5,821 bases of DNA, taken from the NCBI GenBank assembly GCA_036562495.1, contig DATCKA010000014.1, positions 1 to 5,821 of the forward strand, given 5' to 3'. Source of the DNA: Geochorda sp036562495. Lineage in GTDB: Bacteria > Bacillota > Limnochordia > Limnochordales > Geochordaceae. A program made the translations under genes and the position numbers. Positions 3,901 through 5,821 of the stretch are shown piece by piece (within the stretch, counting starts at the first letter, position 1; every line of letters starts with the position of its first letter). The notes under the pieces were generated by a model that did no database searches, had not been told where the DNA came from, and saw only the letters and a program-made list of their open reading frames with translations.

Positions 3901-4860
3901 GTGTCACGAGACAACGATCCCGCTGCTCCTGCAGGGGGGAGATCGCAGTGGGCCATCGAGGTACGAGACCTGGTGAAATGGTATGGAGACGTGCGCGCCG
4001 TCGACGGGATCTCGTTCACCGTGGCATGGGGCGAGGTCTTCGGCCTGCTCGGCCCCAACGGAGCGGGTAAGACGACCACGCTCGAGATCCTAGAGGGGTT
4101 GAGACGCCCGTCGGGCGGCTTCGTAGCCGTTGCAGGTGCAGACGTGACCAGGGATCGGGCCCGGGTGCTTCGTCACACGGGGCTGCAGCTGCAAGCCACC
4201 GCCCTCTTCGAGTTGCTGACGGTCCGGGAGACCATCGACCTCTTCGGGAGCTTCTACGGGCAAGCCATTCCCACCGATCGGCTGCTGGCCGACTTGGCCC
4301 TGGAGGAGAAGGCGGGAGCCCTGGTCCAGCACCTGTCGGGCGGCCAGAAGCAGCGGCTGTCCTTGGCCCTGGCCCTGGTGCACGACCCCGACATCGTCTT
4401 CCTGGACGAGCCCACCGCGGGCCTCGATCCGCAGGCCCGCCGCAAAGTGTGGGACGTGATCCGCCGGCTTCGGGACCGGGGGAAGACCGTCATCCTTTCC
4501 ACCCACTACATGGAGGAAGCGCAAGAGCTCTGTGATCGGGTGGCCATCCTCGACCACGGCCGGATCCTCGCCCTGGGGACGCCAGCAGCGCTGGTTCGGT
4601 CGCACTTCGAGGATTCCATCGTCGAGTTCACGGTCCCCGGGGCAGCGACTGAATCCGCGCTGGCCGCCCTCGACATCCTCCCACCGGGCAGCCGAAGCGA
4701 GCAGCGCGTGCGCATCACCACGCGCGAAGTGACGGCGACGCTGGACGCCATCTTGCGTTGGGCCAGGGACCATGGCCTCGCCATCGACCAGTTGACGGTC
4801 CGAAATCCCTCGTTGGAGGACGTCTTCATCGAGCTGACCGGAAGGAGTCTGGTTCCATGA
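3901..4860 (+). CDS. ABC-2 type (DrrA-like) transporter ATP-binding protein
   Basis: A 319-residue ABC ATPase that powers an exporter at the inner face of the membrane. All motifs are intact: Walker A GPNGAGKTT (51-59), Q-loop near Gln98 followed by the ELLTVRE segment (104-110), signature LSGGQ (145-149), Walker B IVFLDEP (165-171), D-loop GLD (174-176) and the switch His202 in STHYMEEA (200-207). The C-terminal extension ending in NPSLEDVFIELTGR (302-315) is typical of DrrA/CcmA-type drug and lipid exporters. The start is GTG at 3901 with AGGAGGTG (3888-3895) 5 bases upstream. The stop overlaps the permease start (ATGA), so the two are coupled. The divergent ArsR-type gene probably regulates it. 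The substrate cannot be told from the sequence; a hydrophobic drug or metabolite is the usual guess for the family. Confidence 0.93.
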   Translation: MSRDNDPAAPAGGRSQWAIEVRDLVKWYGDVRAVDGISFTVAWGEVFGLLGPNGAGKTTTLEILEGLRRPSGGFVAVAGADVTRDRARVLRHTGLQLQATALFELLTVRETIDLFGSFYGQAIPTDRLLADLALEEKAGALVQHLSGGQKQRLSLALALVHDPDIVFLDEPTAGLDPQARRKVWDVIRRLRDRGKTVILSTHYMEEAQELCDRVAILDHGRILALGTPAALVRSHFEDSIVEFTVPGAATESALAALDILPPGSRSEQRVRITTREVTATLDAILRWARDHGLAIDQLTVRNPSLEDVFIELTGRSLVP

Positions 4861-5615
4861 GGGCAGGGGTGCGTCTTTTCGCGGCCGTACTGCGGATGTC
4901 GCTCCGCAATCGGCAGGGGTTGTTCTGGACATTGTTCTTCCCGGTGCTGTTCATGCTGGCCGCCAGTTTGTTCTCAGCTCGTCCCGCCTTCGCCGAGGAG
5001 GGCTCGTCCGGGGCGACCTATCTTGAGTTCGCCCTGTCCGGGCTCATCGGGGTGACGATCATGAACGCCAGCCTTGCCGCCATCGGCATGGGGCTCACAA
5101 CCTGGCGCGAAAAGGGCATCCTCAAGCGCCTGCGGGCGACCCCCCTGACGCCGGCAGCGTTGCTGGGCGGTCTGGTCGCCAACCAGGTGCTCATCGGTGC
5201 CGTCTCGGTGGCCTTGATGCTCCTGCTGGCCGTGGCGGCTTTCGGCGCCAGGGTGCACCTTGACCTTGGGCCGCTGACGGCCCTCGTGCTGGCGGGCCTG
5301 GTTGTCTTCCTTGCCCTGGGGTTCTTCCTCTCCGGCCTGGCCCGGCGCCCCGAGAGCGTGCCGCCGCTCGTCAACCTCATCGCTCTGCCCATGATGCTGC
5401 TCTCGGGGGTGTTCTTCCCCATGGAAAGCCTGCCCCACTGGGTGCAGGCCGCGGCGGGGATTCTGCCTCTGACGTTCCTCGTGGACGGCCTCCGCGACGT
5501 GATGAGCGCGGGGGCCGGATGGCCCGACATTGCCCGGCACCTGGCCGGCCTTGGCGCCTGGGCGGCGGCGACCGTCGTGGCAGCCATCCGCACCTTCCGG
5601 TGGGACGGCGGATGA
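4857..5615 (+). CDS. ABC-2 type transporter permease (DrrB-like)
   Basis: A 252-residue integral membrane partner of the upstream ATPase. Six hydrophobic segments are visible at about 21-40, 55-80, 101-129, 138-160, 169-188 and 230-245. The cytosolic coupling region after segment 2, REKGILKRLRATPL (84-97), is a hallmark of ABC-2 permeases. The second hallmark, the stretch from LVNLIALPMMLLSGVFFPME (171-190) to LPLTFLVDGLRDVM (203-216), is also present. A half-size permease like this usually works as a homodimer with two ATPase subunits. The ATG at 4857 overlaps the ATPase stop by 4 bases, with AAGGAG a short distance upstream; an in-frame ATG at 4758 lies inside the ATPase gene and is rejected. 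Only 7 bases separate its stop from that of the convergent oxidoreductase gene. Confidence 0.92.
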   Translation: MRAGVRLFAAVLRMSLRNRQGLFWTLFFPVLFMLAASLFSARPAFAEEGSSGATYLEFALSGLIGVTIMNASLAAIGMGLTTWREKGILKRLRATPLTPAALLGGLVANQVLIGAVSVALMLLLAVAAFGARVHLDLGPLTALVLAGLVVFLALGFFLSGLARRPESVPPLVNLIALPMMLLSGVFFPMESLPHWVQAAAGILPLTFLVDGLRDVMSAGAGWPDIARHLAGLGAWAAATVVAAIRTFRWDGG

Positions 5616-5622
5616 CGCCACG

Positions 5623-5821
5623 CTATGTGCACAGGGAGGCTGCCCGGGCGGCCTCCTCCGCCGACTCGACGGCCGGGTTGGACAGTTCACCGGGAGCCCG
5701 ATAGCCGTCCCCGCAGAAGAGGAGGTTGGGAATCTCCGGGCTCTGCACCGGCGGCAGCACCTGCCAGCGTTGAGCGGCCGTATGGGCGGCTGCTGTGAGC
5801 ATGGGCGGCACCAGCCAGCGC
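5623..5821 (-). CDS. FAD-dependent oxidoreductase (amine oxidase/phytoene desaturase-like), C-terminus only
   Basis: The last 65 or so codons of a minus-strand gene whose start lies beyond the window; the stop is TAG at 5625-5623. The sequence PNLLFCGDGYRAPGEL, then SNPAVESAEEAARAA, matches the C-terminal FAD-binding segment of the amine oxidase/phytoene desaturase superfamily, where 'GD' contacts the flavin pyrophosphate and the helix after it packs against the cofactor. A GTG at 5811 inside this frame is not the true start, because the frame stays open to the window edge with similar coding character (RWLVPP). Substrate and full domain order cannot be seen. It converges on the ABC exporter with 7 bases between the stops. 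Confidence 0.72.
   Translation of the reverse strand, partial: RWLVPPMLTAAAHTAAQRWQVLPPVQSPEIPNLLFCGDGYRAPGELSNPAVESAEEAARAASLCT
5635..5656. terminator. Terminator-like hairpin 20 bases after the permease stop
   Basis: GGAGGC (5635-5640) pairs with GCCTCC (5651-5656), and between them GCCCGGGC (5642-5649) is itself palindromic. The only flaw is T5641 opposite G5650, a wobble in plus-strand RNA, giving a 9-bp stem with a CCGG loop. It sits inside the end of the convergent oxidoreductase gene and lacks a T run. It may end the exporter transcript, or be a by-product of Ala/Arg-rich coding sequence. Confidence 0.35.

Noticed and set aside
4758..4856. Upstream ATG start for the permease
   Set aside because: The extra residues come from within the ATPase gene and are not membrane-like; the ATGA overlap start gives a standard ABC-2 N-terminus.
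4090..4932. A 280-codon open frame on the minus strand
   Set aside because: It is antisense to the ABC ATPase gene, all of whose motifs are intact; the product is low-complexity with no family resemblance.

Overview
The window is GC-rich bacterial DNA, densely packed, with GTG or TTG starts in several genes, strong GGAGG-type ribosome binding sites and overlapping stop/start codons. This fits a high-GC Gram-positive-like bacterium (a high-GC Bacillota lineage or an actinomycete) or a relative such as Chloroflexota. No marker gene fixes the taxonomy, so this is inference from style only.

Left block (27-1657, + strand): a DUF1428-type small protein, then a tightly coupled set of a VOC (glyoxalase/bleomycin-resistance fold) protein, an SRPBCC/AHSA1-type protein and the remains of a GNAT acetyltransferase. 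The VOC and SRPBCC genes overlap by 4 bases. The GNAT gene keeps its ribosome binding site and its first 40-50 codons, then appears frameshifted and cut short. A 14-bp perfect hairpin (about 16 bp with a wobble) at 1646-1683 separates this block from the next gene, which converges on it.

Middle block (1744-3515): a Tat-exported cyclase-family (kynurenine-formamidase-like) metal hydrolase on the minus strand, divergent from a SAM-dependent methyltransferase on the plus strand. The 245-base gap between them holds a perfect TTGACA -35 box with a dyad in an unusually long spacer, an 8-bp perfect inverted repeat upstream of the cyclase, and a possible 29-36 codon small ORF on the minus strand.

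Right block (3487-5615): an ArsR-family repressor (minus strand), whose 3' end overlaps the methyltransferase 3' end by 29 bases, divergent from a two-gene ABC-2 (DrrAB-like) exporter whose ATPase and permease genes overlap by ATGA. Two imperfect dyads sharing the half-site CTTGAC lie in the arsR/ABC gap, one over the arsR -35 box. The simplest reading is an autoregulated repressor that also controls the exporter. The window ends in the C-terminus of a convergent minus-strand FAD-dependent oxidoreductase.

I see no mobile element, CRISPR array, tRNA or rRNA. Nothing here amounts to a clearly new system. The best leads are the regulatory dyads, the vicinal cysteine pair at the ArsR C-terminus, the decaying GNAT gene and the small ORF. 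No stretch over 300 bases lacks a gene.
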